This document shows positions 7,567 through 17,458 of a stretch of 40,194 bases of DNA, in pieces. The stretch is taken from positions 1 through 40,194 of the forward strand of contig CALXVS010000013.1 of assembly GCA_944392145.1 (NCBI GenBank), given 5' to 3'. The notes beneath the pieces were generated by a model. That model was not told where the DNA came from. It made no database searches and saw only the letters and a program-made list of their open reading frames with translations. This DNA is from an uncultured Alphaproteobacteria bacterium. Lineage in GTDB: Bacteria; Pseudomonadota; Alphaproteobacteria; CAAHEQ01; UBA3637. Position 1 is the first letter of the stretch, and each line of letters opens with the position of its first letter. The position numbers were made by a program, and so were the translations under genes.

Positions 7567-8961
7567 ATGCTAACACTTTTCAATACGGCCACACATCAAA
7601 AAGAAGAATTTAAACCGATTAAGGAAAATGAAGTTCGGTTTTATGGTTGTGGGCCAACGGTTTATAATTATGCACACATCGGGAATTTACGGGCATATGT
7701 GTTTTATGATATTTTAAACAGGTATTTACGGTATAAGGGATACAAGGTAACGTTTGCCATGAACTTGACCGATGTGGATGACAAGACGATTCGTGATTCT
7801 CGGGCGACGCATCAAACACTACGTGCTTTCACAGATTTTTATGCTGAAAAATTTTTTGAAGATTGTGCTAAACTTCACATTAAACGTCCTGATATTGTTA
7901 TGCGTGCAACCGAAGAAATTGACGCGATGGTTGATTTAATTGAACGATTATTGGAGAAAGGGTATGCCTATAAAACGTCACGGGGAGATGTTTTTTTTAA
8001 AATTTCGGCTTTTAAAGATTACGGGAAAATGGCCGGTATAGATGTTTCAGCCTTAAAGACAAATGCAGACGGGCGTTTGGCGGATGAATATGATAAAGAA
8101 GATGCCCAGGATTTTGCGCTTTGGAAAGCATATGAAGAACGTGATGGCGAGAATTATTGGGAAACACCGTTTGGGAAAGGCCGACCTGGTTGGTCATTGG
8201 AATGCTCGGCAATGGCACGTAAATACTTAGGCCAACCGATTGATATGCATGTGGGCGGTGTTGATCTGATTTTTCCGCATCACACCAATGAAATTGCACA
8301 ATCTGAATGTGCATATGGTTGTAAGTTTGTTAATTATTGGGTGCATAACGCGCACATTACCGTCAATGGTAAAAAAATGGCTAAATCTGCACATAACTTT
8401 TATACATTACGTGATTTATTGAACAAAGGGTATACACCGGAAGCCATACGATACGAATTTGTGAAAGCACACTATCGTTTGACAATGGATTTTATTGAAA
8501 ACAATTTAAAAGGAAATCAAAGTGTTATAGAAAAGTTTTCAAACTTTATGGAACGTTTGTCAAAAGAAGCTGACGGTGATGGTTGGTCCGGTGCCGAACA
8601 GGCATTAGACGATGTGTGTCAGGCTTTTGAATCTGGTATGGATGATGATTTAAACACGCCGGTTGCCCTGGCCGGAATATTTGCGTTTATGACTGAAGTG
8701 AATAAAAACTTTAATCACTTAAGTGCGGCACAAGCACAAAAAATAAAGGAATGTATGCTGAAATTTGATACGGTTTTAGCCATTTTACCCATTCGTGAAG
8801 AACGTGCTTTAACCACTGAACAAAAGCAGTTAATTGAAGAAAGACAACAATATAGAATACAAAAACAATGGGATAAGGCTGATGCTGTGAAACAGGTTTT
8901 AGCCGATCAAGGAATCGTTTTAAAAGATACACCAAACGGTCCTGTCTGGCGTTTCGTGTAA
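7567..8961 (+). CDS. cysS: Cysteinyl-tRNA synthetase
   Basis: A 464-residue class I synthetase that charges tRNA-Cys. The HIGH motif reads HIGN (about residue 38) within YNYAHIGNLRAY, and the KMSKS loop reads KMAKS (about 271). Zinc ligands are the Cys of GCGPTVY, the Cys of SLECSAMA, and His/Cys in the HHTNEIAQSEC region. The C-terminal DALR-like helical region and the anticodon-binding tail are complete. Length is normal for bacteria. It has its own promoter and is followed by a bidirectional terminator. Confidence 0.97.
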   Translation: MLTLFNTATHQKEEFKPIKENEVRFYGCGPTVYNYAHIGNLRAYVFYDILNRYLRYKGYKVTFAMNLTDVDDKTIRDSRATHQTLRAFTDFYAEKFFEDCAKLHIKRPDIVMRATEEIDAMVDLIERLLEKGYAYKTSRGDVFFKISAFKDYGKMAGIDVSALKTNADGRLADEYDKEDAQDFALWKAYEERDGENYWETPFGKGRPGWSLECSAMARKYLGQPIDMHVGGVDLIFPHHTNEIAQSECAYGCKFVNYWVHNAHITVNGKKMAKSAHNFYTLRDLLNKGYTPEAIRYEFVKAHYRLTMDFIENNLKGNQSVIEKFSNFMERLSKEADGDGWSGAEQALDDVCQAFESGMDDDLNTPVALAGIFAFMTEVNKNFNHLSAAQAQKIKECMLKFDTVLAILPIREERALTTEQKQLIEERQQYRIQKQWDKADAVKQVLADQGIVLKDTPNGPVWRFV

Positions 8962-8989
8962 AAAAAGCGGCTTTTAAAGCCGCTTTTTG
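8961..8989. terminator. Bidirectional terminator between cysS and trxB
   Basis: An A-run, then AGCGGCTTT-TA-AAGCCGCT, then a T-run. The A and T tracts on both sides let the hairpin work in both orientations. It serves the convergent cysS and trxB genes. Confidence 0.88.
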
Positions 8990-8991
8990 CT

Positions 8992-9903
8992 TTAACCGAT
9001 TAAGAACTTCTCGGCACTTAGTGCGGCGACACAACCGGTTCCGGCAGCAATAATAGCCTGTCGAAAAACGGGTTCTTGCACATCACCGCAGGCAAATACG
9101 CCGGGAACAGATGTTTTTTGCCCGAACGTTGTCTTGATGTATCCATATTCATCTAAATCCAATTGATTTTGAAATAAATCCGTATTGGGATGGTTGCCAA
9201 TGGCAACAAACGTTCCATCAATATCTAAAAAGGATTCTTTTCGTTCAATTTGATGAAAAAGTTTTAATCGCTTTAATTTTTCTTCACCGATGAATTCTTG
9301 AACAACTGTATCCCATAAGACGGTGATTTTGGGATTTTGCATCAGTTTTTCGGTTAAAACTTTATCTGCCCGTAAATGTGACCCCCGATGAATCAATGTG
9401 ACACGATCGGCGACTTCTGATAAAAAGAGGGCTTCATAAACCGCAGAGTTGCCACCGCCGATGACGGCAACATGCTTTTTGCGATAAAAAAAGCCGTCAC
9501 ATGTGGCACAAATTGAAATGCCTTTTCCTTTAAAGGTTTCCTCGCCCGGCACATTTAACCATTTAGGAGAAGAGCCTGTTGCAATAATAAGAGCATCCGC
9601 AGTCCATTCTGCGCCCATCTCTGTCGTAATAATAAACGGCTTTTTTGAAAAATCAATACGAGTTGCCATTTCATACTTAACGCGAACACCCAATGACTCT
9701 GCTTGTTTTTGAAACTCGGACATCAAATCAATACCTGAAATTTTGGGAAAACCGGGAAAATTTTCAATTTCATGTGTCAGCATCAATTGACCGCCGGCTG
9801 TCGGACCGGTTAATAAGGTTGTTTCTAATCCCGCTCTAGCAGCATAAATACCGGCTGTCCAACCGGCCGGTCCCGAACCTAAAATTAAAATACGTGTGTG
9901 CAT
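8992..9903 (-). CDS. trxB: Thioredoxin reductase
   Basis: A 303-residue FAD/NADPH-dependent enzyme that reduces thioredoxin and so supplies cytoplasmic thiol reduction. FAD motif GSGPAGWTAGIYAARAG is near residue 9. The redox-active CATC motif is near residue 132 (ICATCDGFF). The NADPH motif GGGNSAVYEA follows. The C-terminal FAD motif ends VFACGDVQEP. Length and domain order are canonical. It stands 27 bases after greA on the minus strand, so the two may be co-transcribed. Confidence 0.96.
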   Translation of the reverse strand: MHTRILILGSGPAGWTAGIYAARAGLETTLLTGPTAGGQLMLTHEIENFPGFPKISGIDLMSEFQKQAESLGVRVKYEMATRIDFSKKPFIITTEMGAEWTADALIIATGSSPKWLNVPGEETFKGKGISICATCDGFFYRKKHVAVIGGGNSAVYEALFLSEVADRVTLIHRGSHLRADKVLTEKLMQNPKITVLWDTVVQEFIGEEKLKRLKLFHQIERKESFLDIDGTFVAIGNHPNTDLFQNQLDLDEYGYIKTTFGQKTSVPGVFACGDVQEPVFRQAIIAAGTGCVAALSAEKFLIG

Positions 9904-9930
9904 GGTAAGTCCCTCTAACTTATTATGTAA

Positions 9931-10407
9931 TTACAAATAACGTACATTCAATATTTCATATGATTTTTCCCCTTTAGGTGTTTTGACGTCTACGATGTCA
10001 CCGATTTCTTTACCGATTAATGATTTAGCCAACGGAGATAATAAGGAAATCAGACCTTTTTCTAAATTAGCTTCGTATTGCCCAACAATTTGGTATGTTT
10101 TATCATTTTCTGTTTCAAGATCTTGAATATCTACCGTTGCACCAAACAATACTTTTTTACCGGATAACGTTTTTGTATCAATCACTTGTGCATGGGATAA
10201 TGCCCCTTCCAGTTCTTGAATACGCCCTTCTGTAAAACTTTGCTGTTCCCGAGCCGAATGATATTCGGCATTTTCCGATAAATCGCCATGACTGCGTGCT
10301 TCTTCAATGGCGGCAACAATTCGGGGCCGTTCAACAAACTTCAGGCGTTTTAATTCTTCGTTTAATTCTTCATACCCTTGAACGGTCATTGGTACTTTTT
10401 CTTCCAT
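9931..10407 (-). CDS. greA: Transcription elongation factor GreA
   Basis: A 158-residue factor that stimulates transcript cleavage by backtracked RNA polymerase. It has the N-terminal coiled coil with [16 protein letters not shown] and the acidic tip in [16 protein letters not shown], then a C-terminal FKBP-like domain containing [14 protein letters not shown]. Length is standard. It lies upstream of trxB and 100 bases downstream of the peptidase gene. A short A/T-rich spacer precedes it. Confidence 0.97.
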   Translation of the reverse strand: MEEKVPMTVQGYEELNEELKRLKFVERPRIVAAIEEARSHGDLSENAEYHSAREQQSFTEGRIQELEGALSHAQVIDTKTLSGKKVLFGATVDIQDLETENDKTYQIVGQYEANLEKGLISLLSPLAKSLIGKEIGDIVDVKTPKGEKSYEILNVRYL

Positions 10408-10507
10408 GTTTTTTCCTTTCAGTTATAAAAAAGAACACCACGGTCTAACGCCGCGGCATTCAAATTATTTTTTAAAAATGTATGAAAGAAAGTATAATCT
10501 TATTTTT

Positions 10508-11350
10508 TCAATTTGCAAGCTTTTTATTTTCTTGAAAACAGGAAAAAGTGTTGATTGTTTGTTCGGGATCCACCCGAATGTCATGCCAACTTAAAACAAA
10601 ATGCAAATGCGGGCCTGTTGAACGACCGGTTGTGCCAACTGTTCCTATCTTTTCCCCGCGACGAATCGGCTGATCGGGGTGAACAGAGATTTCATGTAAA
10701 TGAGAATAGCTTGAAAAAATACCGAATCCGTGGTCAATCAAAACTGTTTTTCCGGAATAAAACATGTCCGGGTGTGTTAATTTAACAATACCGTCGGCCG
10801 GAGCAACAACAGGTGTCCCGATGGGGGCGGCATAATCTGTTCCGCTGTGGCCTGCGCTTTTAATCCCGTTTAAAATGCGTTTAGAACCAAATTGACTTGA
10901 AATACGTTTAAAATCAGTAACCGGACGTTGAAAGCAAGTTGGAATTTTATAGTAATTATTTGATTCTCTGGCTTTTTTTAATTGTAAAGCCTCTTGTTTT
11001 ATACGGTGTTGATCTTGGGGGGAAGGTGTTACTTTTTTAGGAGGAAGGCCATTTACGATTTCTTCTACCCAAGCGCGTTTTTGAACGGAAAAAACGAGGG
11101 TATCCGTTTTTCCTTGAACAGTTCGGGTGAATGTAACAGTATCATCTGCCCATGTCGGTAAAGCTGCCACAAAATGTCCCGTATCGTTTGCTTGAATCAA
11201 ATGATCGTAAAGCAAAACTGTTTCATCGGGATTTAAGGTGCCATAAATCAAAGCTCCTTGTTTCAAAGGGGTGTGAATTTCAAACCCGTATGTTGGTATT
11301 ATCAGACCTGATAGAATTAAAAAAAGAATTACTTTATAATTACTTTTCAT
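10508..11350 (-). CDS. Secreted M23 (LytM-type) metallopeptidase
   Basis: A protein of about 280 residues with a signal peptide (hydrophobic about residues 5-22), an N-terminal beta-rich domain, and a C-terminal M23 domain. Zinc motifs are visible: HSGTDYAAP (HxxxD), the SHLHE segment and HLHFVLSW (HxH). It probably cuts or regulates cutting of peptidoglycan cross-links in the periplasm. I use the ATG at 11348-11350, with AAGGTG upstream; a GTG four codons earlier is possible. The start overlaps the xseA end by 11 bases, so translation may be coupled. Confidence 0.93.
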   Translation of the reverse strand: MKSNYKVILFLILSGLIIPTYGFEIHTPLKQGALIYGTLNPDETVLLYDHLIQANDTGHFVAALPTWADDTVTFTRTVQGKTDTLVFSVQKRAWVEEIVNGLPPKKVTPSPQDQHRIKQEALQLKKARESNNYYKIPTCFQRPVTDFKRISSQFGSKRILNGIKSAGHSGTDYAAPIGTPVVAPADGIVKLTHPDMFYSGKTVLIDHGFGIFSSYSHLHEISVHPDQPIRRGEKIGTVGTTGRSTGPHLHFVLSWHDIRVDPEQTINTFSCFQENKKLAN

Positions 11351-12647
11351 GAAATAAATCACCTTGTGTTTCTGAAATAACAGATTGCTTTTTATTTATT
11401 TTTTTTGTTTTTTGTTCAGGGGACAGATAAACAGGTTGCTGGCCATCCCAAAAACCGATATTTAATCTTGCACATTGGCTGGCTTGTTTTTTTGTTGTAA
11501 TAAGGGTGCCCTCTGGTGTTGTGACAAGGGTAAAACCACGTTCCAAAACAGATTTATAAGAATAAGAATCCAGCAATTGGGATAAATAGGTCATTTTATC
11601 AGATAATGTGTTTAAAAATACACGTATGGCGTTATTTAAACGATCGCTTTGATCATCCACACGTTGAAAAAACGTGTCAATCACATCACTTAAATTCGGC
11701 AGACGTGCTTGAAATTGTTTTAAAAGAGATTCTTTATCATTTAACGTGTAATGCAATCCTGTTTTTAAAGCGGTTGACAATGTGTCCAGTTGAAGAATTA
11801 ACTCTGTTTTAACGGGAACAGCCTTTTCGGCGGCACCGGTCGGCGTTGGTGCCCGCAAATCGGATACATAATCAATTAAAGTGGTGTCTGTTTCATGACC
11901 GACGGCGGAAATCAAGGGAATAGTGCTGTCAAATGCGGCTCGCACAACATTTTCTTCGTTAAAACACCACAAATCTTCCAATGAACCACCCCCGCGTGCT
12001 ACAATCAAAACATCCGGGCGGGGAATAAAACCGGTAGGTGTATTTAGGCCTGAGGCAGGAATGGCGTTCATTCCCTGAATAGCCGCACTGATTTGTTCGG
12101 CAGCGCCCTCTCCTTGAACCAAAACGGGCCATAATAAGATATGGCGCGGGAATCGGTCCGAAATTCGATGAATGATATCCTGAATGACAGCGCCCGTCGG
12201 CGAGGTGATTACACCGATTGTATCGGGCAGGTAAGGAATCGGCTTTTTATGGGCTGTATCAAATAATCCCTCTTTTTGTAATTTTTCCCGACGTTCATTT
12301 AAAAGTTTTAATAAAGCGCCAATACCGGCCGGTTCTGCCGATTCCACAATCATTTGATAAGTTGAACGTCCCGGATAAGTGGAAAGTTTGCCGCTGCAAA
12401 TAACTTCTAATCCCTCTTTTAACGCATTGATTGTTGTGGCATCTCGGCCGCGCCAGGCAATGGCTGATAAAACCGAATCGGCATCTTTTAACGAAAAATA
12501 GGTATGACCGCTGGGCGCGCGTTTCACACCGAAAACTTCGCCTTGCACCTTTATTTTTGAAAACAGTTGTTCAACACTGCTTTTTAAAGTCAAAGAAATG
12601 TCGGTAACACTGAAAACAGGAGGTTCGGAAGAATCAAAAAGGGTCAT
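11340..12647 (-). CDS. xseA: Exodeoxyribonuclease VII large subunit
   Basis: A 435-residue nuclease subunit that degrades single-stranded DNA together with XseB. The N-terminal OB-fold covers about residues 8-105 (FSVTDISLTLKSSVEQL...). The catalytic core carries IGVITSPTGAVIQDI, ARGGGSLEDLW, and SAVGHETDTTLIDYVSD, followed by a coiled-coil region. Length is normal. xseB is not in this window. Its start overlaps the tadA stop by 4 bases. Confidence 0.96.
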   Translation of the reverse strand: MTLFDSSEPPVFSVTDISLTLKSSVEQLFSKIKVQGEVFGVKRAPSGHTYFSLKDADSVLSAIAWRGRDATTINALKEGLEVICSGKLSTYPGRSTYQMIVESAEPAGIGALLKLLNERREKLQKEGLFDTAHKKPIPYLPDTIGVITSPTGAVIQDIIHRISDRFPRHILLWPVLVQGEGAAEQISAAIQGMNAIPASGLNTPTGFIPRPDVLIVARGGGSLEDLWCFNEENVVRAAFDSTIPLISAVGHETDTTLIDYVSDLRAPTPTGAAEKAVPVKTELILQLDTLSTALKTGLHYTLNDKESLLKQFQARLPNLSDVIDTFFQRVDDQSDRLNNAIRVFLNTLSDKMTYLSQLLDSYSYKSVLERGFTLVTTPEGTLITTKKQASQCARLNIGFWDGQQPVYLSPEQKTKKINKKQSVISETQGDLFHEK

Positions 12648-13102
12648 TGTTTTTTCCGTTTGTTTTTAAAAAAAGTCGTTAAAAGTTTGCCGCATTCATC
12701 TGCATGAATACCGCCGGTGACGTCAGGTTTATGATGTGTTTGCGGGTGTTCAAATGTGCAGCATCCCTGAAAAATACCGCCTGTTTTGGGATCAAAAGCA
12801 CCGAAATAAACATGATCTACCCGCGCTAAAGAAAGGGCTGCCGCACACAAGGCACACGGTTCCAATGTCACAAAAACCGAACAACCGTTCAAGCGTTTTT
12901 GATGTAATTTTTCAAATGCTGCGGTTAAAGCCAATATTTCCGCATGCGCTAAAGGATTTTTGCGTTCTTCGGTTTCGTTTCGGGCCATGGCAATGATTTG
13001 GTGTGTTTTTGAATCAAAAATCACAGCACCGACAGGAATTTCATCGGCCTGAAAAGCTTCTTTGGCCAACGAAAAGGCCGTTTTAAAAATGGTTTCGTTC
13101 AT
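12644..13102 (-). CDS. tadA: tRNA adenosine(34) deaminase TadA
   Basis: A 152-residue zinc deaminase that converts A34 to inosine in tRNA-Arg(ACG). The catalytic HAEILAL motif (HxE) and the PCALCAAAL motif (PCxxC) supply the zinc ligands and general base. Start at 13102 gives a standard-length protein. The 44-base gap to the divergent RluB-type gene must hold both promoters. Confidence 0.95.
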   Translation of the reverse strand: MNETIFKTAFSLAKEAFQADEIPVGAVIFDSKTHQIIAMARNETEERKNPLAHAEILALTAAFEKLHQKRLNGCSVFVTLEPCALCAAALSLARVDHVYFGAFDPKTGGIFQGCCTFEHPQTHHKPDVTGGIHADECGKLLTTFFKNKRKKQ

Positions 13103-13146
13103 CTTTGCTCTTTTCTTTTACATGATTTCGTTATAATATATGATTT

Positions 13147-13860
13147 ATGACAAAAAAGGAAGAACGAATTGCAAAAACAATTGCGGCTGCGGGTGTTTGT
13201 TCGCGCCGTGAAGCCGAACGCCTGATTTTGGACGGACGCGTTAAAGTAAACGGGGTTGTTTTAAAGACGCCGGCGTTTTTAACAAGTGAACAAGATCAAA
13301 TTTTAATAGACGATCAGCCGTTACCCGGGCGTCAAAAACGCCGCCTTTGGTGTTATCATAAACCCGCCGGATTGATTACAACGCATCGTGATCCGGGAGG
13401 ACGACCGACGGTTTTTGAAAAATTGCCGAAGTATTTGCCACGTGTTGTGTCGGTCGGGCGACTTGATTTTAATTCCGAAGGATTATTGCTTTTAACGACG
13501 GACGGTGCGTTGGCTCGTGCATTGGAGCATCCGTCCCGCGGGTGGACACGCCGGTATCGGGTGCGTGTGCATGGTGACATAACACCGACGATAATTGAAC
13601 GCTTAAAACAAGGGATAACCGTTAAAGGCATTCACTATGCATCGTGTGAGTTGGAAATAGAACGCAAACAAGGCAGCAATACGTGGGTAACCATCACACT
13701 TAAAGAAGGGAAAAATCGGGAAATCCGAAACATGATGGCATTTTTCGGGTTGCCTGTCACGCGATTAATTCGCGTTTCTTACGGTCCGTTTCAATTGGGG
13801 TCTTTAGCACCGGGTGAGGTGCGCGAGATGACCGGTAAAGCAATAGCGGATTTGGCATGA
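13147..13860 (+). CDS. rluB: RsuA/RluB-family rRNA pseudouridine synthase
   Basis: A 237-residue protein with an N-terminal S4 RNA-binding domain (GVCSRREAERLILDGRVKVN) and a pseudouridine synthase domain. The catalytic Asp lies in VGRLDFNSEGLLLL, the RsuA/RluB/RluE/RluF signature. Further motifs are EGKNREIRNM and a C-terminal LAPGEVREM. RluB acts on U2605 of 23S rRNA. The subgroup is inferred from length and alphaproteobacterial precedent; RsuA-like specificity cannot be excluded. It overlaps rsmD by 4 bases (ATGA). Confidence 0.93.
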   Translation: MTKKEERIAKTIAAAGVCSRREAERLILDGRVKVNGVVLKTPAFLTSEQDQILIDDQPLPGRQKRRLWCYHKPAGLITTHRDPGGRPTVFEKLPKYLPRVVSVGRLDFNSEGLLLLTTDGALARALEHPSRGWTRRYRVRVHGDITPTIIERLKQGITVKGIHYASCELEIERKQGSNTWVTITLKEGKNREIRNMMAFFGLPVTRLIRVSYGPFQLGSLAPGEVREMTGKAIADLA

Positions 13861-14447
13861 GAATTATTGCCGGTACATGGCGCGGTAAAAAACTGCAGGT
13901 ACCACCGGGAAATGTGACACGGCCGACGGCCGATCGTGCCCGAGAAAGTTTGTTTAACATATTGACAGCCCGATTTCAAAGACAAGGCATTTTATGGTCA
14001 GACCTGACATTTTGTGATGTATTTGCCGGATCGGGTGCTGTTGGGATGGAAGCGTTGTCACGGGGCGCAAAACAGTGCCTTTTTTTTGAAAAGGATTCGA
14101 ATGCTTTTCATGTTTTATTAAAAAATACCGCCGGGATTGATCGGGCGATTCTTTATAAAAAGGATGCCTTATTACCGCCGCCTGCCCCGAAAAGTGTTGA
14201 TGTGGTATTTATGGATCCGCCTTATTTAAAAAATTTATGGCAGTCAGCGTTGGAAGCATTTTTCAAACAAGGATATATCGATGCACATACGCTTGTTATT
14301 GTGGAAACAGACGGATTGGGGAATGAAATGTCACCATCGGGATGGATATTAGAACAGATACGGCAATCGGGTCGTAACCGTTTTTTATTTTTAAAGCGGG
14401 AAAATGAAGTTTGCCCTTTGACAAGCGAAACAGAGGAAATTAAATAA
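13857..14447 (+). CDS. rsmD: 16S rRNA m2G966 methyltransferase RsmD
   Basis: A 196-residue SAM-dependent enzyme. Motifs are MRIIAGTWRGKKL at the start, RPTADRARESLFNIL, FAGSGAVGMEALSRGA (SAM binding), and the catalytic DPPY in VFMDPPYL. The order and length match RsmD. Translational coupling to the preceding pseudouridine synthase forms a small rRNA-modification operon, which probably also reads into transketolase 24 bases on. Confidence 0.96.
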   Translation: MRIIAGTWRGKKLQVPPGNVTRPTADRARESLFNILTARFQRQGILWSDLTFCDVFAGSGAVGMEALSRGAKQCLFFEKDSNAFHVLLKNTAGIDRAILYKKDALLPPPAPKSVDVVFMDPPYLKNLWQSALEAFFKQGYIDAHTLVIVETDGLGNEMSPSGWILEQIRQSGRNRFLFLKRENEVCPLTSETEEIK

Positions 14448-14471
14448 AATAAAGATAAAGGGAGTGACAAT

Positions 14472-16430
14472 ATGAATTTGCAAAAAATGGCAAAAGCGGT
14501 TCGTTTTCTATCGGCAGATATGGTGGAAAAGGCAAAATCAGGTCATCCGGGCATGCCGTTGGGGATGGCAGATGTGGCAACGGTTTTATGGGCAAAATTT
14601 TTGAAATTTGATGCGACCAATCCTGATTGGCCCGACCGAGATCGGTTTGTTTTATCAAACGGGCACGGATCGGCATTGTTATACAGCTTGTTATATTTAA
14701 CCGGATTTCCGGGGTATGATAAAGAGACCTTGAAGCGGTTTCGTCAGTTTTCATCTTTGACGCCCGGGCATCCCGAAAAAGGTGTTGGCGTTGATTTTTC
14801 AACAGGACCTTTGGCACAAGGGTTGGCCGGGGCAGTCGGGATGGCATTGGCCGAAAAAATGCAGAACGCCCGTTATACGGATGCCTTGGTTCATCATAAG
14901 ACTTATGTTTTTGTCGGGGATGGCTGTTTAATGGAGGGATTATCCGAAGAAGCGTTGCAATTGGCAGGTCGCCTGAATTTAAATAAATTGATTGTTTTGT
15001 GGGATGATAACCGTATTACAATTGATGGAGCGGTTCAATCGGTTAGTGTCACAGATCAAAAAAAACGATTTGAAGCCAGCGGTTGGCAGGTTCTTTCCTG
15101 TGACGGACATGATTTTGATTCAATTGAAAAGGCCCTTAATCAAGCGCAAACGGCAATGAAACCAACAATGATAGCTTGCAAAACGACAATCGGATTCGGA
15201 GCTCCGCATAAATCCGGAACCTCAAAAGCACATGGGTCTCCATTGGGGGCCGATGAAATACAAGGCATGCGCCAACGCCTTGAATGGTTTTATCCACCGT
15301 TTGAAGTGCCCGAAGATATTTTGAACGATTGGCGTTCTATCGGTTGCCGATCACGGGAAAAACGCCGGTTATGGGAAGAGCGTTTGAAAAGTTTTTCCGG
15401 CCGAGAGGCTTTTTTAAATGAACAAGATGATGCTGTTTTCAAAAAAGCGTTTGATGCCGCTGAAATCTATAAAAATCGGGTTATTTCGGAAAAACCGGTG
15501 TTATCTACCCGTCAGGCATCTCAAAATGCATTGTCGGTATTGACGGAACATATCCCGCAGTTAATTGGCGGGTCGGCTGACTTATCGGCATCATGCCTGA
15601 CGATGACGCCGGACAGTCGTCTTGTGACGGTTCAAGATTTTTCGGGTAATTATATTGAATACGGCATTCGGGAACATGCAATGGCCGGCATTATGAACGG
15701 ATTGGCCGCCTATGGAGGGATTATCCCTTACGGCAGCACGTTTTTATCGTTTTCGGATTATATGAAACCGGCCGTTCGGTTAGGGTGTTTGATGCACTTA
15801 AAAGAAATTTATGTTTTGACACATGATTCCATTGCTGTCGGGGAAGATGGTCCCACGCATCAACCGATTGAACAATTGGCCATGTTGCGGGCCACGCCGA
15901 ATTTGCTTGTGTTTCGTCCGGCGGACGGGATTGAGGTAATGGAAAGTTACGAAACGGCTCTTACGGCAAATGGTCCCAGTGCATTGGTTTTATCGCGACA
16001 AAATTTGCCGACGATTCGTTCTGACGCCCATGAAAATAAAACCGCATTCGGAGCCTATGTGTTATATGAACCCGAAGGAGGCAGAGATGTAACGTTGTTG
16101 GCAACGGGATCAGAGGTCTCTTTAGCACTTCAGGCAAAAGATTTGTTAAACACAAATGGAGTTCGGGCGGCAGTTGTTTCAATGCCGTGTTGGGCTTTGT
16201 TTGAAAAGCAATCTGCCGCATATCAGGCGACTGTTTTGGGAACGGCTCCCCGTGTGGCGATTGAAACAGCATCCTCTTTCGGATGGGATCGTTTTATCGG
16301 TGATGTCGGAGCAATTTTATCTATTGATACATTTGGAAAATCGGCACCCGGTTCCGAGTTATTGGAGAAATTCGGTTTTACGAAAGAAAATATAACACAG
16401 GTTGTTTTAAAAGTATTGACGTTGGTTTAA
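14472..16430 (+). CDS. tkt: Transketolase
   Basis: A 652-residue thiamine-diphosphate enzyme of the non-oxidative pentose phosphate pathway. The N-terminal domain has KSGHPGMPLGMADV and the TPP-binding GDGCLMEG...DDN motif. The middle pyrimidine-binding domain has YIEYGIREHAMAG and DSIAVGEDGPTHQP. The C-terminal domain closes the fold. The length is typical. It works with rpe and the class II aldolase found further along, although those are not in the same operon. An AAGGGAG ribosome binding site lies 7 bases upstream. Confidence 0.97.
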   Translation: MNLQKMAKAVRFLSADMVEKAKSGHPGMPLGMADVATVLWAKFLKFDATNPDWPDRDRFVLSNGHGSALLYSLLYLTGFPGYDKETLKRFRQFSSLTPGHPEKGVGVDFSTGPLAQGLAGAVGMALAEKMQNARYTDALVHHKTYVFVGDGCLMEGLSEEALQLAGRLNLNKLIVLWDDNRITIDGAVQSVSVTDQKKRFEASGWQVLSCDGHDFDSIEKALNQAQTAMKPTMIACKTTIGFGAPHKSGTSKAHGSPLGADEIQGMRQRLEWFYPPFEVPEDILNDWRSIGCRSREKRRLWEERLKSFSGREAFLNEQDDAVFKKAFDAAEIYKNRVISEKPVLSTRQASQNALSVLTEHIPQLIGGSADLSASCLTMTPDSRLVTVQDFSGNYIEYGIREHAMAGIMNGLAAYGGIIPYGSTFLSFSDYMKPAVRLGCLMHLKEIYVLTHDSIAVGEDGPTHQPIEQLAMLRATPNLLVFRPADGIEVMESYETALTANGPSALVLSRQNLPTIRSDAHENKTAFGAYVLYEPEGGRDVTLLATGSEVSLALQAKDLLNTNGVRAAVVSMPCWALFEKQSAAYQATVLGTAPRVAIETASSFGWDRFIGDVGAILSIDTFGKSAPGSELLEKFGFTKENITQVVLKVLTLV

Positions 16431-16450
16431 TCAAAAAAAAGGGGGAAAAT

Positions 16451-17359
16451 ATGGGGTTACATCAGCAAACGGCACATTGGGTTGACCGGCATTTGATTAC
16501 GGCATCACAGCGACAAGCCATTTTAGAATCCGAACGACAAAAAATCGTTCCGTTTTTTAAGTTTGGTCTTTTTTGGATAGGTATTTTGTGTTTGTTAAGC
16601 GGTATTTCTTTTATCATTGCCGATTACTGGGCAATGATACCGTCAGCCGTTAAAATAGCGGGCGGCGGTGTGTTGTTGGGGATGATGGTAACATTAACCG
16701 TCTATTTTTTTAAAAAAGAGAAGAAAACGCTGACGGAATTGGGATTGTTTTTAAGTTTTTTGGGAATCGGCGCCTTTATCGGGTTGATTGCTCAAGTATT
16801 TGCATTGCCTTTGGATTCGGGACGGGGATTATTGATTTGGGCCGTATTGTCCTTTGTGATTGTGATGTTCAGTCAGCGTATTTATTTATCTTTTTTATGG
16901 ATTCCGTTATTTTTAGGGGGATTGTTGGGATATTTGAAATGGGAATTCCTTTTTTTGTTTTTTCAACAAGTTCCTATATTTACAACTTTTTTATCAGCGT
17001 TGGTATTATTGATGATTGTTGCTCTGACAGCAGATTTAAAGGCCTCTTTTGCTGTTGGGCTACGTCATTGGGCCATTCTTTTATATTTTGGGGCCACCTT
17101 TTTGGGAGATTTTTCGGCACCAACGCCCTTTTTGGGAATGATGTTAAGTGTTATCTTGTTGGTGGCAATAGGCGTGACTGCGGTTTTGAAACACAAATCA
17201 TTCTTATTTAATCTGACATCATTTTTATTGGTTTTAAGAATTATTTTCTTTTATTTTCAATCTGTTCCGGGATTAAGTGCCTGGGGGATCGGTTTGATTG
17301 CATTAGGGGCTATTCTTGTTTTTATCGGATACCTGATATTACATAAACGATTACCATGA
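16451..17359 (+). CDS. DUF2157-type membrane protein
   Basis: A 302-residue integral membrane protein. The first about 40 residues are soluble and carry the DUF2157-like WVDRHLITASQRQAIL segment; about eight hydrophobic helices follow. Function is unknown for the family. It begins 20 bases after the transketolase stop with a GGGGGAAA ribosome binding site, so it is probably part of that transcript. Phe/Leu richness and AT-rich codons match the neighbours. Confidence 0.85.
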   Translation: MGLHQQTAHWVDRHLITASQRQAILESERQKIVPFFKFGLFWIGILCLLSGISFIIADYWAMIPSAVKIAGGGVLLGMMVTLTVYFFKKEKKTLTELGLFLSFLGIGAFIGLIAQVFALPLDSGRGLLIWAVLSFVIVMFSQRIYLSFLWIPLFLGGLLGYLKWEFLFLFFQQVPIFTTFLSALVLLMIVALTADLKASFAVGLRHWAILLYFGATFLGDFSAPTPFLGMMLSVILLVAIGVTAVLKHKSFLFNLTSFLLVLRIIFFYFQSVPGLSAWGIGLIALGAILVFIGYLILHKRLP

Positions 17360-17458
17360 TAAAAAAATTATAATAATTTCAAATGATTATTTAGATAAAA
17401 AGTGTATCTTTAAAAAAAGGATTCTTTTCTTTAGACATGACATTTGCAAGGATAATTT